A DNA stretch of 64,000 nucleotides from Acidobacteriota bacterium (GCA_020851565.1 JADZCN010000139.1:1-64000); one strand, 5' to 3'. Shown: positions 42,283 to 51,768, counted from the stretch's first letter. Numbers and translations are program-made. Notes: generated from the letters alone by a model not told the origin.

Positions 42283-45027
42283 TCACTCACTCCGCAGCGC
42301 CACGACCGGATCCACCCGCGTCGCCTTCCACGCGGGGCCCGCCACCGCCACCAGCGCGGTGAGCGCCAGCACGGCGACCACCAGGACGAACGTCACAGGA
42401 TCCACCGGCTGCACGCCGAAGAGCATGCTCTCCAGCACGCGCCCGAGGGCCAGCGAGAGCGCCACGCCAATCGCGAGGCCCACCCCCAGCACCCGGGCGG
42501 CGCCACCGACCACCGAGCGCACCACGTCTCCCGTCGTCGCGCCCAGGGCCCGCCGTACGCCGAGGTCGCGCACGCGCCGCTGGACCGAGTAGGCAAGGAT
42601 CCCGAACAGCCCCACCATCGCCAGCACCAGTGCGAGGGCCGCAAACGCGGTCACGAGTACGGCGCGGAACCGGTGCCGGCCCGTAGCCTCCCACGCCACG
42701 TCCTCCAGCGTCATCACGTCCCGCACGCTCACCAGCTGCTGCTTGTCCACCCGCGCGACGGCTCCACGCACCGACGGCGCCAGCGCGCTCGCGCTCCCCG
42801 TGGCGGGGCGCACGATCAGGAACATGTCGCCCGTCGGGTCCTGCATCATCGGCACGTAAACCTGCTCGAACTCGTCGGTCTCGTCCGGGCGTCCCCGCAC
42901 CTGCCGTGCCACGCCCACAATCTCGCGCTCGCGCGCCGGCGCCTCTACGTCGGACCGGATGGCCACCCGCATCCCGATGGGGTCGCGCCCTCGAAGATGC
43001 GTGCGCACGAAGGCCTCGTTGACGATGCAGACGGGCACGCCGCCGCTCGTGTCGCGCTGGTCGAACGCGCGGCCGGTGACGATGGGGAGATCGAGCGCCT
43101 GGAAGTACGAGGGGCTGACCACCTGGTAGTCCGCCGTCGGCCGCTCGTTGTCGTCCACCGGCGGGTCGCCCCCCATGTCCACGAACCGCTGGCCCTCGTA
43201 GGACATCCCCATCGGCACCGTGGTGGCCCAGGCCATGTCCCGTACGCCCGGCAGTGCCCGCACCTCGTGCTCCACCGCGTCGTAGAACTGCAGCAGTGCT
43301 TCCGGTGTCGGATACTCCGACCCCAACGGATCCACCATCATCGTCAGGGCGCTCTCCGCGCGATAGCCGCGGTCGATGTTCTGCACGGCCAGCAGCGTAC
43401 GCAGCAGCAGGCCGGCGCCGACGAGCAGCAGCACCGCCGTGGCCACCTCGCCCGCGACGAGGATGTTTCGCAGCCGGCCGCCTCCGCCGACCGTAGTGCG
43501 ATTGTCCTGGCCCAGCGCCTGCGCGGACTGGAGTGCCGTGGCCTGCCAGGCCGGAGCAAGCCCGAACAGCAGCCCGACGAAAAGCGCCGCGCCCGCGCAG
43601 AAGGCGACGAGGCGCATGTCGAAGGCGAGCGCGATGGCCGGGGGCAGGAGGCCGTCGGGAATCACCGACGGCGCGACTCGGAGGATGGCCGCGCCCAGCG
43701 CCAGGCCCAGCGCACCGCCGGCGACGGACAGGACGAGACTCTCCGTGAGCAGCTGCCGAATCAGCCGCGACCGGTCCGCACCCATCGCGGAGCGAATCGC
43801 GAGTTCGCGCGACCGAGCCGTGGCGCGCGCGAGCAGGAGGTTGGCCACGTTGGCGCAGCAGATGAGCAGGACGAATGCGACGACGCCGAGGAAGAGCGTC
43901 GAGGTGTGGCGGAGGTCCGCGCCGATGACGGCGACGTCGAATGGCACGAGCGTTACGCCCCGTCCCTCGTTCGTCTTCGGATACTCCTGTGCCAGCGCGC
44001 TGGCCACGGCGCCCAGGTCCGCGTCCGCGGCCGCCAGCGTGATGCCGGGCTTCAACCGTCCCACCGCCCGGAAGACGTGCGAGGCCCGCGCCCTCGGCGG
44101 TGCGCCGGTGATGGCGACGAGCGCCCACAGGTCGGTCTTGCCGATCAGCTGCGCCGAGTCCGGCGCGACGCCCACGACGGTGTAGTTCTCGCCATCCAGC
44201 CGGATGTCTCGGCCCACGATCGAGGTGTCCCCGTTGTAGCGCGCCCTCCAGAACGACTCGCTCAGCACCACCACGTTCGCGCGCGTCCTGTCATCGTCTG
44301 GCAGGAACATGCGGCCCGCTACGGGCCGCACGCCAAGCGCGTCGAACACAGCGGCGGTCACCCACTGACGCGACACGGTCTCCGCCACGCCGTCGGCACC
44401 AGCCATCACCATCCCGCCCACGCCGCCCATGAACCCACCGATGGTCTCGACGCTGCGGCTCCGTTCGGCCCAGTCGGTGAGGTTGTTCGGCGCGACGCGC
44501 TCGTCGCTCGACGCGGCGGTTCGCTCGGCAATCATCACCGCGCGCTCGGGCTCGGGGAGCGGCAGGGGGCGGAGCAGCGTGGCGTCCACGAGGGCGAAGA
44601 TGGCGCTGTTGGCGCCGATGCCGAGCGCAAGGGTGAGGATGGCGCCGGCCGCAAAGCCCGGCTGGCGACGGAGGGCCGCGAGGGCGTAGCGCAGGTCCTG
44701 CGCGAGGTCGCGCAGCAACGAACGCCGCGGGCCTCCGGGCTGCACGGGCGGCGACACGCGCGCCTGGCGTAACGGCCGCATGTATGCCGCGAGCGCTTCG
44801 GGGCCGAGCAGCTCCTCCAGCGCGAGGCGCCGCGCATCTGCATCCGTGGCGCCGGTCTGGCGCAGCTCCTCGTATTCCTCGTCCAGGTGCTGTGAGAGCT
44901 CCTCGACGATCTCCATCTCGCGCGCGGCGTCCAGGTTCAGGGGAGAGAGGCGTGCGCGGATCTCATGGGCCCAATCGCGCTTCGGCTCCACGGGCCGGGG
45001 CTCGGCGCCGCGAGAGATGTCAGGCAT
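42283..45027 (-). CDS. ADOP-type duplicated ABC permease
   Basis: 914 residues. A cytoplasmic N-terminal extension (about 1-100, EMEIVEELSQHLDEEYEELR) precedes two FtsX-MacB units, each with four helices and a MacB periplasmic domain. The first opens LAQDLRYALAALRRQPGFAAG; the second holds QRRVRDLGVRRALGATTGDV. These 'acidobacterial duplicated orphan permeases' rarely have an ATPase in the same operon. The start overlaps the PadR stop by 8 bases, the regular ADOP pairing. Confidence 0.92.
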   Translation of the reverse strand: MPDISRGAEPRPVEPKRDWAHEIRARLSPLNLDAAREMEIVEELSQHLDEEYEELRQTGATDADARRLALEELLGPEALAAYMRPLRQARVSPPVQPGGPRRSLLRDLAQDLRYALAALRRQPGFAAGAILTLALGIGANSAIFALVDATLLRPLPLPEPERAVMIAERTAASSDERVAPNNLTDWAERSRSVETIGGFMGGVGGMVMAGADGVAETVSRQWVTAAVFDALGVRPVAGRMFLPDDDRTRANVVVLSESFWRARYNGDTSIVGRDIRLDGENYTVVGVAPDSAQLIGKTDLWALVAITGAPPRARASHVFRAVGRLKPGITLAAADADLGAVASALAQEYPKTNEGRGVTLVPFDVAVIGADLRHTSTLFLGVVAFVLLICCANVANLLLARATARSRELAIRSAMGADRSRLIRQLLTESLVLSVAGGALGLALGAAILRVAPSVIPDGLLPPAIALAFDMRLVAFCAGAALFVGLLFGLAPAWQATALQSAQALGQDNRTTVGGGGRLRNILVAGEVATAVLLLVGAGLLLRTLLAVQNIDRGYRAESALTMMVDPLGSEYPTPEALLQFYDAVEHEVRALPGVRDMAWATTVPMGMSYEGQRFVDMGGDPPVDDNERPTADYQVVSPSYFQALDLPIVTGRAFDQRDTSGGVPVCIVNEAFVRTHLRGRDPIGMRVAIRSDVEAPAREREIVGVARQVRGRPDETDEFEQVYVPMMQDPTGDMFLIVRPATGSASALAPSVRGAVARVDKQQLVSVRDVMTLEDVAWEATGRHRFRAVLVTAFAALALVLAMVGLFGILAYSVQRRVRDLGVRRALGATTGDVVRSVVGGAARVLGVGLAIGVALSLALGRVLESMLFGVQPVDPVTFVLVVAVLALTALVAVAGPAWKATRVDPVVALRSE

Positions 45028-45379
45028 GTTCCACCCCCGTCACGAGACCCATCGCGCGAACGAAGGTTTTCCAGGTTTCCCGCTGCCGTGCCAGCACCCG
45101 CCGGCCCTCGGAGGTGAGCCAGTAGAACCGCCGGCGCCGCTCGCCGGCCTTCTCGACCCAGCGGCCGTGCAGCCACCCGCGCTCCTCGAGGCGATAGAGG
45201 AGGGGATAGAGCGACGCGACGTGAAACTTGAGCTGGCCCTCGGACCGCGCCTCGATGAGCTTGCTGATCTCGTAGCCATGTCGGGCGCGCTCCTCGACGA
45301 TGGAGAGGATGATGAGCTCGGCGGAGCCCTTCTTGAGCTCGCGGTCCAGCATGCGGTCGTCGATATCTGGCATAGCCAT
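45020..45379 (-). CDS. PadR-family regulator of the ADOP gene
   Basis: 119 residues from ATG 45379; other in-frame ATGs are at 45388 and 45373. The winged helix is marked by ELKKGSAELIILSIVEERAR, HGYEISKLIEARSEGQLKFH and ASLYPLLYRLEERGWL, with a C-terminal dimer helix. PadR proteins of this type precede ADOP permease genes throughout Acidobacteriota and probably repress them. Between the start and the next gene lies a 9-bp repeat array. Confidence 0.9.
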   Translation of the reverse strand: MAMPDIDDRMLDRELKKGSAELIILSIVEERARHGYEISKLIEARSEGQLKFHVASLYPLLYRLEERGWLHGRWVEKAGERRRRFYWLTSEGRRVLARQRETWKTFVRAMGLVTGVEHA

Positions 45380-45420
45380 ACATGCCATAGACGGAGGTAG
45401 CCGGGGGATGGTTCGCTCGG

Positions 45421-45492
45421 GGACTTGGGACTTGGGTCTTGGGGTCTTGGGGTCTTGAGGTCTTGGGGTCTTGGGGTCTTGGGGGCTTGAGG
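45421..45492. repeat. 9-bp tandem repeat array, first locus
   Basis: The plus strand reads GGGTCTTGGGGTCTTGGGGT and so on, about seven units of GGTCTTGRG with 7- and 8-base variants, ending in CTTGAGG. It fills the gap between the PadR regulator and the downstream kinase-TolB gene. The same unit recurs at 49001-49131 and in reduced form at 51735-51768. Confidence 0.85.
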
Positions 45493-45508
45493 CTGGGTTG
45501 GCGGACAA

Positions 45509-48169
45509 TCAGCGCGACTGGCCGGGTGCGAGCAGCGCCGGCCAGTTGAGGATCACCTGCATCGGCACTCCGGGGTCTGGCGCCCCGGCGGGCTCGCGGA
45601 TCAGAAACCGCCTGCCATCCGGGGCGACCTCGTACGCGGTCGCCCCGCCGCCCGGCGCGATGCCTGGTGGTTTGAACAACAGCGCCGCCTTCGAGTAGCG
45701 GAAGGTTGGTGATGTTTCGACCTGCACCACCATCAGGCCCATCGTCGGATCGAGGTAGTAGAGCTCGCGCCCGTCGCCTCTCCACCGCGGCTCGTTGCCG
45801 CCATCCGTCGTGATTTGCCACTTGGCTCCGGTTGGTGGAAACGGCTGGACGTAGACCTGGGGCCGGCCGGACTCGTCCGACACGTAGGCGACGAACCGGT
45901 CGTCGGGCGAGAACCGCCCGCGCAGCTCCCCGGCCGTCGTGCTGGCCACGACGGTCCTTGTGCCGGTCCCGGTGTCGTACGCCACAACGTCACTCGCGCG
46001 GTCGGCGGTGTTCTCGTTCACGAGGACCGTCCGGCCATCCCCGGCCCAGTCTGCCGGGTCCTTCTGGACCTCCGAAGCAAGGACCACCGACGCGGGCGCC
46101 GAGCCATCGGCCGGCCTCTGGTGCAGGTCGAGTGGCCCGTCCCGATAGGACCCGAACAGGATCCGCCTTCCGTCGCGCGACCAGATGGGCTGCCAGTCGT
46201 CCGACTCCCCGAACGTGACGCGTGTCCGGTTGCCGGTGGACGCGTCTACGAGCCACACGCTCCGGCCGCCGCGGGTGGTGTCCACCAGATCGAGCACGAC
46301 CCGGCTGGCATCCGGAGAAATCCGGAAGTTGTTGAGCGCATCGGCGATGAGCACTCCCGCCGACTGCCCCGACCGGTCGTACCAGCGGATCTGGAATCGG
46401 GGCTCTGCCATCGCCTGGTGCACGAGGACGCCCGTCTCCGAGAGCGAGAACCGCGCTCGCAGTCCGGTGCCTTGCGCCTGAATCCCGTCCGCAATCGGGA
46501 TCGGATCCCCTTCGAGCGCCAGCGTCGAGGCGTTCAGCGCTCGAGCCATCAGCGTGGTGTCCTGCACGTACAGAAGGTGCCCCGACCCGGAGTAACGCAC
46601 CTGCGCGGTGGTCTCCATCAGGCGCACGGCAGGCCGGCCGTCGAGAAAGCCGACGTAGGCGGAGCTTCGATCCGGACGTCCGCTGCGTGCGACGAAGACG
46701 AAGCGTTGACCATCCGGGAAGAACTTCGGCCAGCGGTGTGAGTTTTCCTGCCGCGAGCGGTCGAGGCTCGTGATCTGCGTGGGCGTGCCGCCACTCGCCG
46801 GCACCTTGTAGAAGCCGAACCGCTGCGACACCACGATCACGTCGCCCCGGCCCCAGGCCGCGCCAAGGAAGACGCCCTGCACGTCCATGATCGATCGTGG
46901 GCTGCCACCCGCGATGTCGGTGCGCAGCATGCGTCCACCGGCGACGAAGCCGACGGATCGGCCATCCGGAGACCAGAAGCAGAAGCTGGCGCCGTCGGTG
47001 CCCTCGAGCCGGCGCGTGGATGCCGTCGCGAGATCATGGAGATACAGCCCCGTGGGCCCTCCTGCCCGCGGGCGCGCGACGAAGAGCAGCTGTCGGCCGT
47101 CCGGTGAGATCTCCGGTGAGGCCTGGCCGCTGGTGTCGAGGTCGGACGGCGCGAGCGCGAATCGGACGACAGGGGCGGGGGACGGGCTTCTCGTGGGCGC
47201 GAGCCACACACCCGCGACAACGCCGAGGGCCGCGGCGACGGGCATCAGCAGCCAGAGGAGAGGTCGTCTCGACACGGACGCCGGGGCCGCTGCGGCTCTC
47301 GTTTCCTCCGGCCGGGCGAGATCCTCCTCGATCCAGTGGAGCGCGTCGGCTACGTCCGTCATGGACTGCCATCGCGCCTCCGCAGGCTTGGCCAGGCACT
47401 TCTCAACGAGACGGCGGAGGGCGCGGGGAACATCGGGAGCCGCGGTCGAGATCGGCTCGGCGTTCCGCTCCAGGATCGCGGCGATGATCTGCGGCGCGCT
47501 GTCGCCCGCAAACGGCCGCCGGCCCGTCAGCATCTCGTAGAGAACGATGCCGAAGGCGAAGACATCGGTGCGCGCGTCGACGCGTTGCCCGAGAATCTGC
47601 TCCGGCGCCATGTACGGCCACGTGCCCACCACGGCGCCGGCCATCGAGAGGTCGGCCGCCGTCGTGACGGTGACGGCACCCGCGGCTCGCCGCGCGGCGC
47701 GCGTGGCCAGGCCGAAATCCAGAAGCTTCGCACCGGTCCCCGTGAGCATGATGTTGCCCGGTTTCAGATCCCGGTGCACGATGCCCGCGCGGTGGGCGGC
47801 GTCGAGCGCGGCGGCAAGCTGGCTGGCGTACCGCAGCGTGTCAGCGAGCGGCAGACGGCCGGAGGCGAGGCGCGCCGCCAGCGTCTGGCCCTCCACCAGC
47901 TCCATGACGATGTAGGCGGTGCCGTTGTCGGTGCCGACGTCGTACACGGCGCCGATGTGCGGATGATTCAGCGCCGCGATCGAGCGCGCCTCGCGCTCGA
48001 ACCTGGCGTGCGCCTCCTCGTCGGTGGGGCCGTCGGACCTGAGGACCTTGACGGCCACGTCCCGATGGAGCCGCGGATCGCGCGCCCGATACACCTCGCC
48101 CATGCCTCCCGCGCCGATGGGGGCGACGATGGCGTAAGGTCCGAGCGTGGCGCCCGGGGAGAGTGGCAT
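45509..48169 (-). CDS. Ser/Thr protein kinase with TolB-propeller sensor
   Basis: 886 residues. Kinase domain (residues 1-275) with [27 protein letters not shown] and MAPEQILGQ. Membrane helix at about 305-325 (LLWLLMPVAAALGVVAGVWL), then a six-plus-bladed TolB/PD40 propeller (repeats such as PEISPDGRQLLFVARPR and RISPDASRVVLDLVDTT). It is the intact counterpart of the frameshifted gene at 20258-23003. The propeller is predicted outside the membrane and would sense a ligand, with signalling through the kinase. Confidence 0.92.
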   Translation of the reverse strand: MPLSPGATLGPYAIVAPIGAGGMGEVYRARDPRLHRDVAVKVLRSDGPTDEEAHARFEREARSIAALNHPHIGAVYDVGTDNGTAYIVMELVEGQTLAARLASGRLPLADTLRYASQLAAALDAAHRAGIVHRDLKPGNIMLTGTGAKLLDFGLATRAARRAAGAVTVTTAADLSMAGAVVGTWPYMAPEQILGQRVDARTDVFAFGIVLYEMLTGRRPFAGDSAPQIIAAILERNAEPISTAAPDVPRALRRLVEKCLAKPAEARWQSMTDVADALHWIEEDLARPEETRAAAAPASVSRRPLLWLLMPVAAALGVVAGVWLAPTRSPSPAPVVRFALAPSDLDTSGQASPEISPDGRQLLFVARPRAGGPTGLYLHDLATASTRRLEGTDGASFCFWSPDGRSVGFVAGGRMLRTDIAGGSPRSIMDVQGVFLGAAWGRGDVIVVSQRFGFYKVPASGGTPTQITSLDRSRQENSHRWPKFFPDGQRFVFVARSGRPDRSSAYVGFLDGRPAVRLMETTAQVRYSGSGHLLYVQDTTLMARALNASTLALEGDPIPIADGIQAQGTGLRARFSLSETGVLVHQAMAEPRFQIRWYDRSGQSAGVLIADALNNFRISPDASRVVLDLVDTTRGGRSVWLVDASTGNRTRVTFGESDDWQPIWSRDGRRILFGSYRDGPLDLHQRPADGSAPASVVLASEVQKDPADWAGDGRTVLVNENTADRASDVVAYDTGTGTRTVVASTTAGELRGRFSPDDRFVAYVSDESGRPQVYVQPFPPTGAKWQITTDGGNEPRWRGDGRELYYLDPTMGLMVVQVETSPTFRYSKAALLFKPPGIAPGGGATAYEVAPDGRRFLIREPAGAPDPGVPMQVILNWPALLAPGQSR

Positions 48170-48323
48170 GAAGGGCGGAGCGGATTATAGCCGCGGAGCC
48201 GGTCCGATCCGCGCACGCGAAAGCGGACCGGGACGCGGCGATTCCCCGCCATCCCGGTCATTCTGACGTTTGCCTTCCGCCTGCTGCCTGCCGACTTCCG
48301 GCAGGGCTATCTCCGTTGCCGGC

Positions 48324-48926
48324 CTAGAACGGCCACGGGAGCCGCCCCGTGCCCCCGCGCCGATCGCCGCGGTACTGGCGGTAGCCCTCGGCGTAGCCGG
48401 CTTCGAAGCCGTCACGGTAGACCAGCTTGTACTGGTCCTTCGAGCCGTAGCGGCGGTCGTAACCGCGATCCGCGTTGCGGTAGCGGCTGTGGCGAACCGG
48501 ATCATACGAGTCGCGATCGCGCGCGTCCTCGACGCCCTTCTCGTATCCGTCGCGGTGGCCGTTCTGCCAGGCCACGCCGTTCACGCCGTATCCGCCGCCC
48601 GGATAGCGGTTGTCGTTCGGGCCGCGGCGCGAGTTGTCCGGGTAGCGATCGGGATAGCGGTCCGGGTAGGGATAGCGATCCGGGTACGTCCGTGAGCCGT
48701 AGATGACGCGCGCGTTGCGATTCCGCGATGCGACGCGCTCCGCTTCGCGGCAGCTCATCGGAGCGGGCTGTTGCCCCGGCGGGCGCCCGTCGTACCACAC
48801 ACGGCACAGGCCGGCCGGCGGCAGCTGCCCCGGCGGAATCCCCTGGCCACGCCCGCCGCGGCCCTGCGCGCCGAGCGGCACGATCAACGCGCCCATCATG
48901 ACGACTGCGATGGCGATCCTGCGCAT
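48324..48926 (-). CDS. secreted Tyr/Arg/Asp-rich repeat protein
   Basis: 200 residues, start ATG 48926 with AGGAAG just upstream. Signal peptide ending at GAQG. A mature N-terminal part has CRVWYDGRPPGQQPAPMSC, then a low-complexity stretch of YPDR repeats (about 85-100). The C-terminal half has repeated GYxxG motifs, GHRDGYEKGVEDARDRD and YRDGFEAGYAEGYR. I recognise the two-part type as a common acidobacterial exported protein without known function. Beyond the 3' end, 48170-48323 holds no gene. Confidence 0.75.
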   Translation of the reverse strand: MRRIAIAVVMMGALIVPLGAQGRGGRGQGIPPGQLPPAGLCRVWYDGRPPGQQPAPMSCREAERVASRNRNARVIYGSRTYPDRYPYPDRYPDRYPDNSRRGPNDNRYPGGGYGVNGVAWQNGHRDGYEKGVEDARDRDSYDPVRHSRYRNADRGYDRRYGSKDQYKLVYRDGFEAGYAEGYRQYRGDRRGGTGRLPWPF

Positions 48927-49000
48927 CTTCCTGTCCCCCCTGCGCAAGGACGGGGCAAGAAGCGGGCCAGCCGATTTGTCATCGTGGGGGGACAGGGGGG

Positions 49001-49131
49001 ACTTGGGGCTTGGGGCTTGGGGTCTTGGGTCTTGGGGTCTTGGGGTCTTGGGGTCTTGAGGTCTTGAGGTCTTGGGGTCTTGGGGTCTTGAGGTCTTGGG
49101 GTCTTGAGGTCTTGAGGTCTTGAGGTCTTGA
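49001..49131. repeat. 9-bp tandem repeat array, second and longest locus
   Basis: About 130 bases built of CTTGGGG (7 bp) units at the left and GGTCTTGRG (9 bp) units to the right, roughly 13 copies, with G/A alternation at one position. It lies in the gap between the divergent secreted-protein and methyltransferase genes. Any reading frame through it gives a KTSRPQDP-like peptide and is not a gene. Confidence 0.9.
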
Positions 49132-49217
49132 ACACCGTCTGCTAAATCTGCGTAATCTGCGTAATCTGCGGATCCGTTCTTCGGCGTCATCCGATACCCA
49201 TCCGCGCCAATCCCTGT

Positions 49218-49961
49218 ATGCCCAAGCTCTACGACGCCCTGGCCGAGTGGTGGCCCCTGTTGTCCGCGCCCTTCGAATACGAGGAGGAGGCGGCCGTGTG
49301 GCGCCGGTGCCTGGAAGAAGCCGGCGACGCACCTGCGACGACACTGCTCGAGCTGGGCAGCGGCGGCGGCAACAACGCGTTGTATCTGAAGCGCCACTTC
49401 GTGATGACGCTGGTGGACCTCTCGCCGGGCATGATGGCCCACAGCCGGCGCCTCAATCCCGAGTGCGCACATCACGAGGGCGATATGCGCCTGTTCCGCC
49501 TGGGGCGGACGTTCGACCGCGTCTTCATCCACGACGCGGTCTGCTACATGACCACGCCCCACGATCTCCGCCTGGCACTCGAGACCGCCTTCGTTCACCT
49601 GCGCCCGGGCGGGGGCATGGTGGTCGCGCCCGACTTCGTGCGCGAGACGTTCCGGCCCGGCACCGACCATGGCGGCTACGACGACGGACCGCGCGGTCTT
49701 CGCTACCTGGAGTGGACGTGGGACCCGGATCCGTCGGACCACACGTACGTCGCCGACTGCGCCTACCTGTTGCGTGAAGCCGACGGCAGCGTCCGCGTGG
49801 AGCACGATCGCCACGTCGAGGGGCTGTTCAGCCGGAACGAGTGGCTGCAGGTCCTCGACGAGGTCGGCTTCGAGGCGCGCACGGTGACGGTGGACCTCGG
49901 AGACGACGTCACGCTCGAGGTCTTCAGCGCGCGCCGGCCAGCCTCGCTGCCTTCATGGTGA
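49218..49961 (+). CDS. class I SAM-dependent methyltransferase
   Basis: 247 residues. Motif I is LLELGSGGGNNALYLK (about residues 42-57), the acid after strand 2 is in TLVDLS, and motif II is FDRVFIHDAVCYM. The C-terminal half (ADCAYLLREADGSVRVEHDR) resembles small-molecule methyltransferases. Substrate unknown. Its 3' end overlaps the convergent sigma-factor gene by 38 bases. Confidence 0.87.
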   Translation: MPKLYDALAEWWPLLSAPFEYEEEAAVWRRCLEEAGDAPATTLLELGSGGGNNALYLKRHFVMTLVDLSPGMMAHSRRLNPECAHHEGDMRLFRLGRTFDRVFIHDAVCYMTTPHDLRLALETAFVHLRPGGGMVVAPDFVRETFRPGTDHGGYDDGPRGLRYLEWTWDPDPSDHTYVADCAYLLREADGSVRVEHDRHVEGLFSRNEWLQVLDEVGFEARTVTVDLGDDVTLEVFSARRPASLPSW

Positions 49962-51210
49962 GGTAGTCGCGCTCGGGCCTGCTGGCCGTCTTGCCCGCGG
50001 CCGCCAGGTAGTGGCGCACCGCGGCGTCACGATCGCCCGCCCGCTCGAACAGGTGCCCTCGGACCGCGTCCAGGCGATAGTGCCCGGCGATGCGCGCGTC
50101 GGCGTCGAGCGCCTCGATCAGCGCGATCCCGGCCGACGGCCCGTGAACCATGGCGGCGGCAATTGCGTGGCTGAGCGCCACCATCGGGTTGTCGGCCATG
50201 CGCTTCAACAGGCCGTACAAGGCAAGAACCTGCGGCCAGTCGGTTTCGGCGGCGCTGGCCGCTTCGTCGTGCAGCGCCGCGATGGCCGCCTGCAGCTGGT
50301 AGGGCCCGGCCGCGCCCTTGGCGAGCGCTGCCGCGACGAGTGCGGTACCCTCGGCAATCTCCGCGCAATCCCAGAGAGATCGGTCCTGCTCATCCAACGG
50401 GATGAGCTCGCCTTGTGGCCCCGTGCGCGCAAGGCGCCGGGCGTCGGTGAGCAGCATCAAGGCGAGCAACCCCTTCACTTCGGGTTCGTCGGGAAGCATC
50501 GCGTGGAGGGCGCGGGCGAGGCGGATGGCCTCCGCCGCCAGATCGCGGCGCTGCAGGGCCGGCCCCGCGCTACTCGCGTAGCCCTCGTTGAAGATCAGGT
50601 AGAGCACGTGCAGCACCGAGCCCAGCCGCTCGTCGCGCTCCGCGGCGCCGGGCATCTCGAACGGCACCCCCGACGTCTTGATCTTCTGCTTCGCCCGGCT
50701 GATGCGCTGCGCCATCGTGGCCTCGGGGACGAGATAGGCGCTGGCGATCTCGGCCGTGGTGAGGCCGCCCACGGCCCGCAGCGTGAGCGCGATGGCCGAA
50801 GACGACGTCAGCGCCGGGTGGCAGCACATGAAGAGCAGCACCAGCGTGTCGTCGTGGCTCCCGGAATCCACGGAGCCAGCCTCGCCGGAGCTCGGCCCGA
50901 ACGTGCCGAGCGAAGGCGGGCCGACGGTGTGATCCGGTGCCTGCGACACCACGATGAACTCCCGCCGCATCCGCGCCAGCTCCGCGCGGCGGTGATCCGC
51001 CATCCTCCGCAGCGCCACGTGGATGAGCCACCCGCGCGGGTTGTCTGGCAGCCCGTCCCGCGGCCACTGCCGGGTCGCGGCAATCAGGGCCTCCTGCACG
51101 GCGTCTTCCGCGGCGGCGAAATCTCCGTAGCGCCGGACGACGGGACCGAGGACCTGCGGCGCGAGCTCGCGCAGCAGGTCCTCCAAGGGAAAGGCGGCCG
51201 ACTGGTTCAC
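49924..51210 (-). CDS. ECF42-type sigma factor with TPR-like C-terminal extension
   Basis: 428 residues. Sigma region 2 (DFAAAEDAVQEALIAATRQW, NPRGWLIHVALRRMADHRR) and region 4 (GLTTAEIASAYLVPEATMAQ, RISRAKQKIK) are followed by about 240 residues of helical repeats typical of ECF42. It lies 4 bases after the DGPF gene. ECF42 proteins have no anti-sigma factor; the C-terminal part is needed for activity and the DGPF partner is the conserved genomic mark. Confidence 0.9.
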   Translation of the reverse strand: MNQSAAFPLEDLLRELAPQVLGPVVRRYGDFAAAEDAVQEALIAATRQWPRDGLPDNPRGWLIHVALRRMADHRRAELARMRREFIVVSQAPDHTVGPPSLGTFGPSSGEAGSVDSGSHDDTLVLLFMCCHPALTSSSAIALTLRAVGGLTTAEIASAYLVPEATMAQRISRAKQKIKTSGVPFEMPGAAERDERLGSVLHVLYLIFNEGYASSAGPALQRRDLAAEAIRLARALHAMLPDEPEVKGLLALMLLTDARRLARTGPQGELIPLDEQDRSLWDCAEIAEGTALVAAALAKGAAGPYQLQAAIAALHDEAASAAETDWPQVLALYGLLKRMADNPMVALSHAIAAAMVHGPSAGIALIEALDADARIAGHYRLDAVRGHLFERAGDRDAAVRHYLAAAGKTASRPERDYLTMKAARLAGAR

Positions 51211-51214
51211 GCGA

Positions 51215-51616
51215 TCAGGCTTCCACCGGTGGCGCGCTCATCACCTGGCGCACCTCGATCGGCATGTTCAGCGGCACCCCGCCCTTGCCGGGCGCGGCCG
51301 AGGCCCGCCCGGCAATCTCGTACGCCTGCTCCGGGCTCTCGACATCCACGATCCAGTAGCCGGCCAGGAACTCCTTGGCCTCGGCAAACGGGCCGTCCGT
51401 GACCGCCGGCGAGCCGTTTCCCTGTGCGCGGACGATGCGGGCCTCTTCGGGTCCGGCCAGGCCCTCGGCTCCCACCAGCACGCCAGCCGTCGTCAGTTCC
51501 TGGTGAAAACGCTTCATGAACCCGATGTGCGCCTTGATGTCCTCCATGGGCCAGGACCCGATCCCCGCATCGGTCCACCCGGCTTTCGGTGCGTGCATCA
51601 TCAGCATGAACTTCAT
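51215..51616 (-). CDS. DGPF/YCII-family protein, ECF42 partner
   Basis: 133 residues, starting MKFMLMMHAPKAGWTDAGIG. The eponymous motif is VTDGPFAEAKEFLAGYWIVD. It precedes the sigma gene by 4 bases. DGPF proteins are the conserved neighbours of ECF42 sigma factors and their typical regulon. A TGTCGA-type promoter element is found upstream. Confidence 0.9.
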   Translation of the reverse strand: MKFMLMMHAPKAGWTDAGIGSWPMEDIKAHIGFMKRFHQELTTAGVLVGAEGLAGPEEARIVRAQGNGSPAVTDGPFAEAKEFLAGYWIVDVESPEQAYEIAGRASAAPGKGGVPLNMPIEVRQVMSAPPVEA

Positions 51617-51668
51617 CGCTTCGTCCCCCGTTTGGTGTGCGCACCCCGATTGGCGCGTTCATGGGTCA

Positions 51669-51695
51669 GTCGGAGCCGACGGCGCCTTCTCGACA
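51669..51695 (-). promoter_or_regulatory. possible ECF42-type promoter
   Basis: On the minus strand TGTCGA (51695-51690), 17 bases, then CGAC (51672-51669), 53 bases before the DGPF start. I recall TGTCGA as the ECF42 -35 element, and the site is where an autoregulated promoter should be. The -10 part is less certain, because CGTC also occurs inside the spacer. Confidence 0.45.
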
Positions 51696-51734
51696 TGGCG
51701 GCGGAAAAAAAGACCCGGGCGTCGTTATCGAGCC

Positions 51735-51768
51735 CTCCCAAGTCCCAAGCCCCAAGCCCCAAGCCCCT
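51735..51768. repeat. 9-bp-type repeat array, third locus, reduced and inverted
   Basis: The plus strand reads CCAAGTCCCAAGCCCCAAGC and on to CCCCT, the complement of the CTTGGGG/ACTTGGG units in the other two arrays. About four units are present, immediately beyond the VOC gene stop. Confidence 0.7.

Noticed and set aside
49001-49131. CRISPR array
   Set aside because: Units are 7-9 bp with no spacers and there are no cas genes.
48896-49344. Proteins rich in KTSRPQDP-type repeats on the minus strand
   Set aside because: They are translations of the 9-bp intergenic array, without start signals or neighbouring gene context.
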